A stretch of DNA of 57,531 bases from a bacterium (GCA_016124895.1 WGMU01000030.1:1-57531), one strand, 5' to 3'. Shown: positions 46,083 through 56,968, numbered from the stretch's first letter. The notes: a model not told the origin generated them from the sequence alone. Numbers and translations: made by a program.

Positions 46083-46351
46083 TGGAAACTCTCGCGTTGT
46101 TCAAGCGCGCCCGCGCGATTCCGCCCTCTCGACGGTCAACGTCCGAATCGGTCAGTATCGGACGCCATGTTTCGAGGATGTTAATCGCAATGTCGCAGAG
46201 AATCATGCCCGGTCGATATGAACTGGCTCGGTCACAATTATTCTCGGGCGATCGTCTGCTTGAATTTCGCCCGGCGGACGATCTTCCGGCGGGTGAAACC
46301 GCCGGAGCTGTCAGTTGTTTCGAGTTTGAATTCTGAATCTGCAGGACTCAC
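46083..46351. promoter_or_regulatory. Divergent intergenic region with small hairpin
   Basis: Promoters for the STAS gene (minus) and the membrane protein (plus) should lie here. A short frame (46205-46336, 43 codons, product ending CFEFEF) exists but lacks a good ribosome site. A perfect 7-bp stem, CCGGCGG with CCGCCGG, lies inside it near 46279-46300. I see no confident -35/-10 pair. Confidence 0.3.
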
Positions 46352-47500
46352 ATGAGCGACTCCGTGACTCCTTCTTTTGATGAGTTTGCTGATTGTCGAC
46401 GAGTCTGCCACACGGGCGGACTCGCAATTGATCCGCGTAAGCTGCTGCTGGGCGGCGTCGCGCTGCTGGTCCTCGAAACCGGCCAGAGCGTCATACAGTC
46501 TCTGCCGTTTGCCACGCAGTCACCGTCGCTGGACGTCACGGCTCCGCTGGATCTCGGCTGGTCTCCGAATTTTCGGATTCTGGAAATTGGAGTCGGTCTG
46601 CTGCTGGCGCCGCTGAGATCGGTCATCTGGCCCGGTCTGGAAATCTTCCGCAGCGGCAGTTCGTGGCCAGAACTGGCCACCGCCTGGACACGACTTCTGT
46701 GGGCCTTGATCGTCTGGTCCGTTTTCGGCGGAGCACTGACGCGGATGGCCGCTCTTCAGTTTGCGCAGCACGAACGACCAGGCGTTCGCGCTGCGCTACG
46801 GTTCTCGACACGACAGATGATGAGCTACCTGACCGCACCGTTCCTGCCGCTGGGCGGAATCGGTTGCCTGCTGGCGTTCAACGCGACTCTCGGTGCCGCC
46901 GCGGCATTGATTCCGTCTGTCGGCGAAGTGGTGCTCGGTTGGCTGTGGGGTCTGGTACTGTTCTGTGGCTTTCTGATCGCGATGCTGGCCGTCAGCGTCT
47001 CAATTGGGTGGCCGTTAATGGTCGCCGCCGTGAGCACCGAAGACAGTGACGGGTTTGACGGGCTGAGCCGCGCGAATGGATTTCTGCTCGACCGCGCGTG
47101 GCTCGCGCTGTTTCTTGCGACGCTCAGTCTGCCGGTCTATGCGCTGAGCTGGCTGCTGGTCGTCGCGCTGATTCACCTGGTGGTTTATCTCGCCGCGTGG
47201 GCCGTCGCGGCGGGAGATGCCGGTCACACCGCGACGTGGCAGTGGCTCTGGAATCTGCCGGCAGAAGGAGCGTCGTCGCCGCGTGAGTATTGGCTTGAGC
47301 TGCCGGGAATTCTGCTGCGTGGATTCGGCCCATCGTTCTTCTGGTGCGGCGTCACGGTGATCTACTTCCTGCTGCGAAAGAGTGACGACGGAACGCCGCT
47401 GAATGACGTGATGATTCGATCCGGGTCTGCGGCAGCAGCGGAAAACGGCACGCCGTCTGGTACGCCGCAGGAGAGTTCATCAGGAGGCAACGGCGACTGA
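46352..47500 (+). CDS. Multi-spanning membrane protein, planctomycete type, unknown function
   Basis: 382 residues. About six or seven membrane helices are visible, in RKLLLGGVALLVLETG, RLLWALIVWSVFGGALTRM, FLPLGGIGCLLAFNATLGAAAALI, VLGWLWGLVLFCGFLIAMLAVSVSIGWPLMVAAV, RAWLALFLATLSLPVYALSWLLVV and FGPSFFWCGVTVIYFLLR. Between helices sits VSTEDSDGFDGLSR, a polar loop that looks conserved. The C-terminal tail is Ser/Gly/Asn-rich and disordered. It faces the convergent DUF2235 gene; the short 73-base gap holds no clear terminator. I recall similar proteins only from planctomycetes. Function unknown. Confidence 0.75.
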   Translation: MSDSVTPSFDEFADCRRVCHTGGLAIDPRKLLLGGVALLVLETGQSVIQSLPFATQSPSLDVTAPLDLGWSPNFRILEIGVGLLLAPLRSVIWPGLEIFRSGSSWPELATAWTRLLWALIVWSVFGGALTRMAALQFAQHERPGVRAALRFSTRQMMSYLTAPFLPLGGIGCLLAFNATLGAAAALIPSVGEVVLGWLWGLVLFCGFLIAMLAVSVSIGWPLMVAAVSTEDSDGFDGLSRANGFLLDRAWLALFLATLSLPVYALSWLLVVALIHLVVYLAAWAVAAGDAGHTATWQWLWNLPAEGASSPREYWLELPGILLRGFGPSFFWCGVTVIYFLLRKSDDGTPLNDVMIRSGSAAAAENGTPSGTPQESSSGGNGD

Positions 47501-47572
47501 CCCAAATCTCTGCAACGCGAGGATCGCGAACGAAACCGCCTTCCTCGCTGTTATTCGATTCTGTCTGGCCGT

Positions 47573-50350
47573 TCATTCAACAGCCCAACACCTGTAGATC
47601 CGGATCTTCGCCTGCCCGGAATTGTTGCAGTAAAATTCTGGCACGTCGTTGACGTACAGAGTCAGCGTGCCATCGGCCGGTGCCTGAAAAATGACGCTGG
47701 TGCCAACCGGAATCAGCAGATCCGAGGCCTGCTCCATGCGGCCGATGAGCTGGAACCACGGCAGCGAGGCACTGCAGCGCAACGGCGCCGCCAGTTTCAT
47801 GATGAGCTGTGTGATGAGATTCATTTCCGATTCGACGAGCCCTTCCGGCGTGGCTGGAATGGAGGCATCCTGCCAGCCCCAGAGCCGGGCGGCGTCTTTC
47901 GAGGTCAGCGGATCGTCGAACGCATACTCGCCGCGCAGCACGTACGGCAATTCGCCCGGAGGACAGTCATCCGTATGAAGTTTCCGCTGCTCCCAGGCGA
48001 GCGGCACTGCCAGCACCAGGTAGTACGAGCCCTTGCTCAGTTCCTTCGTCGACTCGTTCATCTCCTTCGTGCTGAAGTCGATCTCCTCGATCGGCTCGAA
48101 TTCGATCCTGCCGTGCGGGTAGATTGAGGCCAGAGCGTCCAGGGAGTCGCTGGTATAGGCAAACCGCTCGCCAGCCGTCCGAAAGCGCACGACGACCGAG
48201 GACGCGGACATCAGGATGCCGACCACCGACGCAACCATGACGAGCCAGAACACGCACGCCGGGCCGATCTTCCATTTGATCTCCAGAGCCCAGTGTTTCC
48301 GCTCTTTGTTCAGTTGTTTGCGAGCGGTCCTGTAGAGCCACCCGAGGAAACCTTCGCTCGTCGCGGCGGCTGGATCGGACTGCATCAGAAGCGACGCGTC
48401 CCAGACTGCCGATGCAGTCGTCCCGATGGCCCGGATCAGAGCTGTACTGCAGCGGAGCAACGTGTAGCTGCCGTAAAAAACGGACAGCAGAACGACCGGG
48501 CTCAGCCGCAGCAGGTTGACCAGAGGGCTGAGCACCGCCGGCAGAGACCAGTCCAGAAACAGCGTGACTGGCTCGTGAAACGCCAGAATGCCGAGTGTTC
48601 CCAGCGAAAGATTCCGCAGGCTGACCCAGAAGAATTCGCGCCGGATCCATTTCACGACGTTTGTGTTAGCCTCTTTGCGTTTCGCCGCAGCCCGGCTGCG
48701 CCACTGGAAGAGCCCGGCCAGAAAAAGCGTGAGGACCGAGAAGACATACCAGGCAGTCGTCAGGGATTTGAAGCCCGAGCAGTCCAGCCACCGGACGAAG
48801 ACAGCGATCGTGTCCAGCACGCTTTCCGACGAGAAGTTGACCGCCACCCACAGAGCAATCCACGAAACAAAGCTGTAGTAGACGGCGCGCCGCCACCAGA
48901 TCAGTTCCTCCGTGCTCTGTTGCAGCGACATCCGGCGGCCAATCAGTTCGGGGTCTCCCCCCAGTGGCAATTGACCGTGGAATTCCGGCGCGTACGCACA
49001 GACGTAATCCTCAGGAATTCCCGTCGGGGCGTAATCCTGGACGCGGGAGCCCAGCCTGCTGAACACGGCTGGGTGAAGTATCGGTTTCCCGATGCCCGCG
49101 TCGTCGCAGAGCAGCTTCAGCTTGCGTGGCTTGTAGCGGTAGAAGCGGCCCAGGCCGGCGCGCGAGTCGTACAGCGGGCCATCGGGATCCGCGAGAAGTC
49201 GATACGACTGCCACGTCTCCTCGTTGAATTTCAGACCAGCCTGACTGGCATGATGCATCATCCAGGCCAGCGAGACATAAGCGAGTCCGTCTTTCGGATA
49301 GCCGCCTCCGACGTTGGCATGCACGCCAGGAAACCAGACCTGTTCGACGACGGCATTGGCTTCGGTCAGTGCCCGGCCGTTCTCCAGAAACAGCGTCGGA
49401 TGAAACGTGTACCGCTCGTCGTCGATCGAAATCGCATGGTAAATCCGACGGATGAACGGCTGGCATTCTCCGTCAGGATTCGGGTTGCCGGGGTCGGGCA
49501 GCCTGAAGGCCGAATTGCGCAGGACATAGCTGGCGTCATCTTCCCAGCAGACGTTGCCGTCTTTGTCTTTGTACGACGGACTCGTCCTCCGCAGCACGTG
49601 TCCGAACAGTCTTTCCAGCGCGAGGAAACCTCCAGGCCGCTTGTTGCGCCGGGCCATTCGCTCGACTTTCCGTTCGACCCGCCGCAGACAGTACTGCGTC
49701 ATTTCGTCGAACGGCAGACCGACGGCGTCGACCGTGTCCCAGACACCGAGAAACTCGATCGGGAAACGCCCCTGGTCATGCTTCTGGTAATCGGATCCAT
49801 CGCCGCCCACGGCACCATGGTGCTTCAGTCCTTCCGTTGTCCGGAATCGATAAGCGTCCGACCAGGGATCGTCGGGGGCTTTCCAGTTTCTGGTCTGATG
49901 CGCCGCGACGGCTCGGTCCGACAAAGCTTCGAGTTCTTCCGGCGAGCGCAGGCGTTTGTTTCCATTCGCATCCAGGCGCGGATTTCCATTCTTATCCAAC
50001 TCGTGCCGATCCGCGATGCCGCAGAAATAGAGGATGTTCGCCAGTGCTCGAACCGTAAACGCACCGCGGCTGAAACCGAACAGGAAGATGCGGTCGCCCT
50101 CGACGTACGTCCGAATCAGATAGTGGTACAGCTCGGACAGATTGCGGCTCAGACCGAGCCCGACGCCCAGCCCGAGAATGTGCACATACTTGAACGACTG
50201 CGTGCCGACGCCGTCGTCGTGCGTCGCTACCTGCGGCTGAGACGCATCCTGCAGAGCAATGGCCTCGTACAGGCGCCAGACGTTGGTGACTTCGCCGGTG
50301 CCGCCCGAGTTTCCCGTCCCATCCGCGCAGATAATGATGTTTCTGCTCAT
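47573..50350 (-). CDS. DUF2235 alpha/beta-hydrolase with membrane domain (Tle1-like)
   Basis: 925 residues from the ATG at 50350, where MSRNIIICADGTGNSGG starts the DUF2235 fold; the longer reading has no merit. GFSRG (92-96) supplies the nucleophile S94 in the GxSxG elbow, followed by AFTVRALAN. HANVGGGY in the first half probably carries the catalytic His/Asp region. The second half contains at least four hydrophobic helices, then a beta-rich C-terminal domain. DUF2235 includes T6SS phospholipase effectors (Tle1), but no VgrG or immunity gene is near and the helices suggest a membrane enzyme. A 736-codon opposite frame is a shadow. Confidence 0.8.
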   Translation of the reverse strand: MSRNIIICADGTGNSGGTGEVTNVWRLYEAIALQDASQPQVATHDDGVGTQSFKYVHILGLGVGLGLSRNLSELYHYLIRTYVEGDRIFLFGFSRGAFTVRALANILYFCGIADRHELDKNGNPRLDANGNKRLRSPEELEALSDRAVAAHQTRNWKAPDDPWSDAYRFRTTEGLKHHGAVGGDGSDYQKHDQGRFPIEFLGVWDTVDAVGLPFDEMTQYCLRRVERKVERMARRNKRPGGFLALERLFGHVLRRTSPSYKDKDGNVCWEDDASYVLRNSAFRLPDPGNPNPDGECQPFIRRIYHAISIDDERYTFHPTLFLENGRALTEANAVVEQVWFPGVHANVGGGYPKDGLAYVSLAWMMHHASQAGLKFNEETWQSYRLLADPDGPLYDSRAGLGRFYRYKPRKLKLLCDDAGIGKPILHPAVFSRLGSRVQDYAPTGIPEDYVCAYAPEFHGQLPLGGDPELIGRRMSLQQSTEELIWWRRAVYYSFVSWIALWVAVNFSSESVLDTIAVFVRWLDCSGFKSLTTAWYVFSVLTLFLAGLFQWRSRAAAKRKEANTNVVKWIRREFFWVSLRNLSLGTLGILAFHEPVTLFLDWSLPAVLSPLVNLLRLSPVVLLSVFYGSYTLLRCSTALIRAIGTTASAVWDASLLMQSDPAAATSEGFLGWLYRTARKQLNKERKHWALEIKWKIGPACVFWLVMVASVVGILMSASSVVVRFRTAGERFAYTSDSLDALASIYPHGRIEFEPIEEIDFSTKEMNESTKELSKGSYYLVLAVPLAWEQRKLHTDDCPPGELPYVLRGEYAFDDPLTSKDAARLWGWQDASIPATPEGLVESEMNLITQLIMKLAAPLRCSASLPWFQLIGRMEQASDLLIPVGTSVIFQAPADGTLTLYVNDVPEFYCNNSGQAKIRIYRCWAVE

Positions 50351-50772
50351 CGTCGACCGTCCGCTGAAGTGGGGCTCGAAGTCTGGGGAAGTGTTCAGAA
50401 GAGTGTGCGCACGGATCGACAGATTTTCAATCTGGCGTGGGCTGCCGGGCTCAGAGGCCGCGCGCACGGGGATTGCTGGTCGCCTGAAATCAGCACAGCC
50501 TGACGGGGCATCGTGCCCGAACCGTCTGCTGTCCCCGCAGGACTTCAGTAGTCACCGCACTTCGTACAGGCCGCAAAGTTTCACTCGCCGGTATTCATTG
50601 CCCGAGCGTTGCGACGGGCGCGGGCCGTACGATCGCGGCGATCGGAGCTGTCCGCGAGCAAAGAGTGCCCGCATTCCGCGTCGATGTGAAAGGCGACTCG
50701 CCGGTCGACCGCGGACGGATTCGCGACGTCGCACCGGCCAACGTTTCGCAGTCGTCAGACTCAGGTGCAGGG

Positions 50773-53007
50773 ATGCGTTTCCGGAAGCCGTACTGGTTCC
50801 CGTTGCTGCGGCATCCGGTCCCGCGGCGTCGGTATCGCTCAATGCGCGCGACATCGCAGCGTTACTTGCTGGCTGGTCATCACGCGAGTTTGAGTCTGCC
50901 AGAGATTCTGGAACTCCGCCTGTTGCTGACCACGGGGCCGACACCGCTTGAGCAGGAACTGCTGGAGTACGTCAATCGGATGCGGACCGATCCGCAGGGC
51001 GAACTCGATCGGGTGTTTTCAAGCTATCCGTCGCCGCTGATTGCTCGTGACCCGGCAGTGCAGGCGGCGATCGACACGTTCCATGTCGATGGCGAAACGC
51101 TCGTCGCTCAAATGGCGGCGCTGCAGCCGGTTGCGCCGCTGGTCTGGAACGACTCACTGCACGATGCCGCGGCAACTCATAACGAGCAGATGGTTGCGTT
51201 CGACCAGCAGTCGCATCAGTTGCCCGGCGAAAGCGTCCTGCTGAGCCGTGCTGCTGCTGCCGGTTACCGCTGGCTGTTTTCGGTCGAACTTGGCGAGAAC
51301 GTGTTTGCATACGCGAACTCGCCCGCGTTCGCTCAGGCGGGATTCGCCGTCGACTGGGGTGACACGCCGACGGGGATTCAGGATCCAGCCGGTCACCGCG
51401 ACACGCTGATGAATCCGAACTTCGAGGAAATCGGCATCGCGATCGCGACGGAACTTGATCCAACGACGACTGTCGGACCGCTTGTTGTGACAGAGGAATT
51501 CGGGACGCGTGGTAACTTCAGCAGTCCGATGCTGGTCGGTGTCGTCTTCGACGATCAGAACACCGACGGGTTTTACAACGCAGGCGAGGGGCTAAGCGAT
51601 GTTTCGATCACGGTCAGTGGCCCCTTCGGGTTCTACTCGACGACATCGATGACTGCCGGCGGCTATCAGATGCACGTGGCGCCGGGCTTCTGGACGATTA
51701 CGGCCAGCGGTGGCGGACTCAGCGAACCGATGGTTTACTCGAACGTGCATATCGGCGTTGAGAACTTCAAGCTCGACTTCAGCACACACGTTGAGCCGGC
51801 TCCCGACACATACACGATCTCGTTACTTGACGGTCCGGGACAGCACGTTGTCATTGAGGACGGCGTCGCTGGCGATGGCTGGATGCAGGCGACGATTGAC
51901 GGTGAGGTCTCGACGTTCCGCGTGCCGATGTCGACGTTGGTGATCACCGGCGGCAGAGGCGATGACGTCATCGAGCTGCGATCGCTCGACGCTCGTTTCA
52001 ACGGTTCGATCGAGATCGTGGCGGGTGAGGGTAACGACCTGATTAACTGCTCTGCGCTGACACAGCCCGTTCTGGCCGACGGCGGTGCAGGCAGCGATTC
52101 TCTCGCAGGCGGGGCGGCGAATGATCGACTGATCGGCGGAGCAGGCAATGACGTGCTGGACGGCCGCGGTGGTGACGACACGCTTTCCGGCGGCGCGGGC
52201 GGCGACTCACTGAACGGTGGCACGGGGAATGATCGTGTCGCCGGGCAGGGTGGCTCTGGAGACGTTGTAACGGGCGGTTCTGGTGACGACACACTGGACG
52301 GCGGACGCGGCAATGATCGGCTGGTCGAAATGACCGATGCGGATTTCGTGCTGAGTGATTCGGAACTCCGCGGTCTCGGGACGGACTCGTTCAGCGGCAT
52401 TGAATTCGTGCTTCTGTTTGGCGGGATGGCCGACAACCACTTTGACGCTTCAGCGTTTGCTCTGGCCGGAGCGAGGATCAAACTGGCGGGCGGCGGCGGT
52501 AATGACGAACTCGTCGGCTCACCGCTGAATGACATTTTGATGGGCAATGGCGGAAACGATACGCTCATCGGAGCTGGCGGTAATGACACGCTCATCGGCG
52601 GTCGGCAGCACGATCGATTGTCCGGTGGCGAAGGCAACGATGTCCTGCTCGGTCTTGGTGGGCGAGACACGCTGCTTGGTGGCGCTGACGACGATTACCT
52701 CGATGGCGGCGACGGTCGCGACGGCCTGGTGGGAGCTTCGGGCGACGATATCCTCACCGGTGGACGCGATGCCGACACACTGTTCGGCAACGCCGGGGAC
52801 GACAGCCTGTTCGGCGGCGGCGGGTCGGATATCGCGATCGGCGGCGCTGGCAGCGATCTGGTGAAAGGCAATGCCGGATACGATGTCCTCGCTGGCGGTT
52901 CCGGGCTCGCCGACAACGAACCAGCCGACCGGATTGAAGGCGACCTTACGGAAATCGACGAACTGTTTCTGCTGACGCCCTCACCGGGCTGGATGGACGG
53001 CGTGTGA
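50773..53007 (+). CDS. Secreted CAP-domain protein with RTX calcium-binding repeats
   Basis: 744 residues from the ATG at 50773; the start is uncertain, and MRATSQRY at 50845 is also possible. An Arg-rich N-terminus leads to LPEILELRLLLT, like the LExRxLL segment seen at the start of planctomycete extracellular proteins. The CAP/SCP domain (58-243) has LVWNDSLHDAAATHNEQM, LGENVFAY and GHRDTLMNPNFEEIG. A Cna-B/SdrD-like unit follows (254-345; VVFDDQNTDGFYNAGEGL). At least fifteen GGxGNDxLxGG nonapeptides fill about 440-715. The repeats fold on binding calcium outside the cell. No type I secretion genes are near. Confidence 0.88.
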   Translation: MRFRKPYWFPLLRHPVPRRRYRSMRATSQRYLLAGHHASLSLPEILELRLLLTTGPTPLEQELLEYVNRMRTDPQGELDRVFSSYPSPLIARDPAVQAAIDTFHVDGETLVAQMAALQPVAPLVWNDSLHDAAATHNEQMVAFDQQSHQLPGESVLLSRAAAAGYRWLFSVELGENVFAYANSPAFAQAGFAVDWGDTPTGIQDPAGHRDTLMNPNFEEIGIAIATELDPTTTVGPLVVTEEFGTRGNFSSPMLVGVVFDDQNTDGFYNAGEGLSDVSITVSGPFGFYSTTSMTAGGYQMHVAPGFWTITASGGGLSEPMVYSNVHIGVENFKLDFSTHVEPAPDTYTISLLDGPGQHVVIEDGVAGDGWMQATIDGEVSTFRVPMSTLVITGGRGDDVIELRSLDARFNGSIEIVAGEGNDLINCSALTQPVLADGGAGSDSLAGGAANDRLIGGAGNDVLDGRGGDDTLSGGAGGDSLNGGTGNDRVAGQGGSGDVVTGGSGDDTLDGGRGNDRLVEMTDADFVLSDSELRGLGTDSFSGIEFVLLFGGMADNHFDASAFALAGARIKLAGGGGNDELVGSPLNDILMGNGGNDTLIGAGGNDTLIGGRQHDRLSGGEGNDVLLGLGGRDTLLGGADDDYLDGGDGRDGLVGASGDDILTGGRDADTLFGNAGDDSLFGGGGSDIAIGGAGSDLVKGNAGYDVLAGGSGLADNEPADRIEGDLTEIDELFLLTPSPGWMDGV

Positions 53008-53655
53008 GTTGATCTGGCCGGGATGCCTGACGTAAGACTGGCGGCCATTGAAGTCGTTCCCGCAACACATCACGGCAACGCACTTGTGACGGACAAAGCT
53101 TGCCGTTTCGTTCAGTATGAGGAGAGCCTTCGAGACGCACAGACGTTGATCCTCTACGTGAAGATCCCGACCATTCTCGACCACCGTTATCATGTCGCGC
53201 GGGACGACCTGCGAAAGGCGCGCTGCCCACACTGCGGCGCCGCATAATTCTGAACTTTGAGCGGCAGGGGGGAGAACGTTTCGACCGATGACGCGCTCAG
53301 CCAGCAATTGATGCCGACCGCCGAGTGACCAGTGTAAACATCGCGAGTCACGGAGCTGCGACCTTGGCTGCTGATTACGACGTTGATTCTGTTCGTCCTC
53401 GACGTCACCCTCCGCTGCCTCCGACGTGACTCTGCTGCTCCCCAAACGAATCGCACGGCGTTGATCGTCAGGTTAGCTCAATTGAGTCATGATCCAGTCA
53501 AAGTGCCTCTGTCAGCGGCTTGACCATCCTTATCAACGACGATACGTTTCGCCCCCGTTCCACGGTTTTGAGCGATTTTTCTGAATCTGCTCATTTCACC
53601 GCCGTCATATGCCGATGAGGCATCGTGCAGATCCGCGATCTGTGAGGACACCATC
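53008..53655. other. Gap of about 650 bases before tRNA-Ala, possible small ORF
   Basis: A plus-strand frame at 53023-53247 (74 codons) ends with KARCPHCGAA, a half zinc-knuckle, but has no good ribosome site and no recognised relatives. The rest (53248-53655) has no open frame of note and is locally richer in A and T, and should contain the tRNA promoter. A GGTTAGCTCAATTGAG at 53471-53486 recalls a tRNA D-arm but has no matching remainder. Confidence 0.3.
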
Positions 53656-55200
<1,545 letters not shown>

Positions 55201-55415
55201 TGCTTCTGCCCCTTGACACGACGCCGAACAGTCGATCTACGCCCGCGATCATCTCCAGTGCGTCCGATTCGATCAACTGGTGCGAGTAGAACGGCTGCCA
55301 GGTCTTCAAGGTCAACTCGATCAGTTCCGCGGTCACCCACGAAGGTGCGCCAGCCGGCACGATCGTTCGTCGAGTAGCGGGGTGGCTCGGTTGCGACTTC
55401 ACTCTCCGTACTCCA

Positions 55416-55991
55416 TTAGAAGAGTCGACGCTCAACCTGATTGCCAAACACCGTCCAGCCCGCGTTTGGCTGTTCAACGCGGCCAAACAATTCGAGATAC
55501 GGGCCGGGACTGACTTTCTCGACGAGGCTGCGGAACAGGAACGGCTTTCTGCTGTGAGTCGTACGCGGCTCGACGTGCCAGCTTCTGATGGTGCGGTCGG
55601 AAAACGTCAGATTGCCACGGACTCCCAGCAGCAGGAACTCGTGTGAAACCCGCCAGTAGTTCCCCATCCCGAGTTGTGGCTTCAACCAGAGCAGGCAGGA
55701 CTTGTAAGCGAATCCCCATGCGCGAATCAGATCCAGCGATTCACGAAGAAAAGCGTTGGTTGTCCACAAGTGCAGATGGGCATCATCCGCTGTTAAGTCT
55801 GCCACTGGCAAACTCTCGATGAAGTCGAGAGTCGCTGTCGGGTAATGATTCCGGGCGGCACCACGCGATGCTGTGTTGTCGTACGGCCAGGGAGGGTCGG
55901 CATAGACCGTCCCGAACTTGAAACCATCGGCAACGAGTTCATCGAGGCTCGAAGCGATAGATGGCGGCGTATTGATGTTGGGATGCTGCAC
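55416..55991 (-). CDS. MT-A70-family DNA adenine methyltransferase
   Basis: 191 residues from the GTG at 55991, whose first base is the last base of the preceding stop (TAGTG). An ATG at 56024 is an alternative giving 202 residues with a 34-base overlap. The catalytic motif DPPWPYDN appears early (about 32-39), followed by ADDAHLHLWTTNAFL and KPFLFRSLVEKVSPGPYLELFGR, the order of MT-A70 enzymes that transfer a methyl group to N6 of adenine. No restriction endonuclease partner is visible. It is probably an orphan methylase of the element, used for self-marking or for evading host restriction. Confidence 0.88.
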   Translation of the reverse strand: MQHPNINTPPSIASSLDELVADGFKFGTVYADPPWPYDNTASRGAARNHYPTATLDFIESLPVADLTADDAHLHLWTTNAFLRESLDLIRAWGFAYKSCLLWLKPQLGMGNYWRVSHEFLLLGVRGNLTFSDRTIRSWHVEPRTTHSRKPFLFRSLVEKVSPGPYLELFGRVEQPNAGWTVFGNQVERRLF

Positions 55992-56221
55992 TATTCCGTC
56001 TCGGTCTCGCGGGACAACATCCATGTGTAAGCGGCGTCGAGGGCAAGTCGCACAACGGGAATATCCGTCGGACCGAAACGCGACGACTCCTTCCAGTCCG
56101 TTCCGTTGCGATAGAGCCGAACGATGGAAGTCGAGTAGCCGTGAGATTTACGGGACCGTCTGGGCCAGATGCGGACAATGATCAGGCCGCGTCGGATTTC
56201 GTGTGCTGGTTGTCGTGCCAT
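55991..56221 (-). CDS. Small element-associated protein, paralogue of the gene at 56708
   Basis: 76 residues. It shares with the 86-residue protein at 56708-56968 the pattern HEIRRGLI..RIW, then SIVRLYRNGTDWKES..FGPTDIPVV, then ALDAAYTWM (in the paralogue HQIRLSAI..AVW, VTRSYRDGEQLKDT..FRRDDLPIV, VVEMAYTWI). The pattern of strands and a terminal helix is like ssDNA-binding PC4-type folds, but that is only a guess. Its stop overlaps the GTG of the methylase gene by one base. A strong hairpin lies just upstream at 56246-56273. Confidence 0.65.
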   Translation of the reverse strand: MARQPAHEIRRGLIIVRIWPRRSRKSHGYSTSIVRLYRNGTDWKESSRFGPTDIPVVRLALDAAYTWMLSRETETE

Positions 56222-56245
56222 GATGGTGCGCCAGTCCTGAAAGAG

Positions 56246-56273
56246 TCGTGGGAAGCCTCCCTGCTTCCCACGA
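56246..56273. promoter_or_regulatory. Hairpin upstream of the 76-residue gene
   Basis: A perfect 11-bp stem, TCGTGGGAAGC with GCTTCCCACGA, and a 6-base loop, in the 136-base gap between 56222 and 56357. On the minus strand it lies about 25 bases before the start codon and is not followed by a T run, so a leader-RNA role is more likely than termination. A second, weaker inverted repeat (CCGGTCGG/CCGACCGG) lies near 56300. Confidence 0.45.
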
Positions 56274-56357
56274 CGGATGCCTGCATCGCACGAGTGCGAG
56301 CCGGTCGGAAACCGACCGGCGAAAACCAGAATGAAAACCTGCAACACAACCTGACTG

Positions 56358-56642
56358 TCAGTATTCCTCTGGCAGCAGAACCGTCGTTGCCGATCGGTCC
56401 CATTCGGTGATGATCCAGAAACGTTTTGCGTTGCTGGCTCGATAGACCGACAGCAAACGACCATCGTCTTCCAACGCAGCGTCGTTGAACTGCCAGTCTT
56501 CCTCACCGACTTCACCCCAATCACATTCCGCGTGTCGCACGACTGCGTGCCAGACATCCATTGCCGAGACACAGTCCATGGCTCCCCGCGTCATGTAGAG
56601 TCTGCCAAGGGAAAAACTCCTCTTTGACTTCAATTCCGTCAT
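56358..56642 (-). CDS. Small conserved plasmid/element-associated protein
   Basis: 94 residues with an AGGAGG eight bases before the ATG. The sequence includes MTRGAMDCV, CDWGEVGEEDWQFND, DDGRLLSVYRAS, KRFWIITEWDRSATTVLLPEEY. I recall near-identical motif order (GDWGEvxxEDWxxNDxAL ... WIITExDRxxTTxLLPeEY) in small proteins of plasmids and integrative elements, often misnamed as restriction-modification subunits. It has no signal or membrane segment. Function is unknown; a role in regulating element genes is speculation. Part of the minus-strand accessory row upstream of the recombinase. Confidence 0.75.
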   Translation of the reverse strand: MTELKSKRSFSLGRLYMTRGAMDCVSAMDVWHAVVRHAECDWGEVGEEDWQFNDAALEDDGRLLSVYRASNAKRFWIITEWDRSATTVLLPEEY

Positions 56643-56671
56643 CGTGATAGCCTCCTAACCGAGTAGGCCGA

Positions 56672-56687
56672 CAGGACCGTAGTCCTG
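56672..56687 (-). promoter_or_regulatory. Short hairpin with UACG tetraloop in an accessory operon
   Basis: On the minus strand CAGGAC-TACG-GTCCTG forms a 6-bp stem closed by a UNCG-type tetraloop, between the gene at 56708 and the AGGAGG of the gene at 56358. Such loops are very stable in RNA and may influence mRNA decay or coupling. It may also be chance. Confidence 0.35.
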
Positions 56688-56707
56688 CCAGCGGGTTGAT
56701 AAATGCA

Positions 56708-56968
56708 CTACTCGGCCACGTCGGAATCACTGGGGGTTGTTTGCTCCCAGATCCACGTGTATGCCATCTCGACCACCTTCGAGACGATCGGCAGATCATC
56801 GCGGCGAAACGTCGCCGTATCTTTGAGCTGCTCGCCATCCCGATAGCTGCGTGTCACCGTGACGGTAAACCATGACTCGCCAGTCTTTCGGGACTGGTTA
56901 AGCCAGACTGCCGCGCGAATCGCACTCAGACGGATTTGATGCACAGGTTTGTTGTTATTGTTTGCCAT
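56708..56968 (-). CDS. Small element-associated protein, paralogue of the gene at 55991
   Basis: 86 residues, GGAGG seven bases before the ATG. The N-terminus MANNNNKPVHQIRLSAIRAAVW and later FRRDDLPIVSKVVEMAYTWIWE match a family I recall from integrative elements of planctomycetes and other phyla, always short and near recombinases or methylases. It overlaps the end of the membrane-protein gene at 56955 by 14 bases. Two similar genes in one element suggest a duplication or two linked subunits. No function is known; nucleic-acid binding is a guess. Confidence 0.7.
   Translation of the reverse strand: MANNNNKPVHQIRLSAIRAAVWLNQSRKTGESWFTVTVTRSYRDGEQLKDTATFRRDDLPIVSKVVEMAYTWIWEQTTPSDSDVAE

Noticed and set aside
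47573-50350. DUF2235 gene considered as a T6SS effector
   Set aside because: No VgrG, PAAR, Hcp or immunity gene is near, and the membrane helices argue for a resident protein.
48293-50503. 736-codon open frame opposite the DUF2235 gene
   Set aside because: Arg/Gln/His-rich product without motifs, antisense to a gene with the GFSRG hydrolase signature.
53471-53486. GGTTAGCTCAATTGAG considered as a second tRNA or an att copy
   Set aside because: Only a D-arm-like stretch is present; no anticodon arm or acceptor stem follows.
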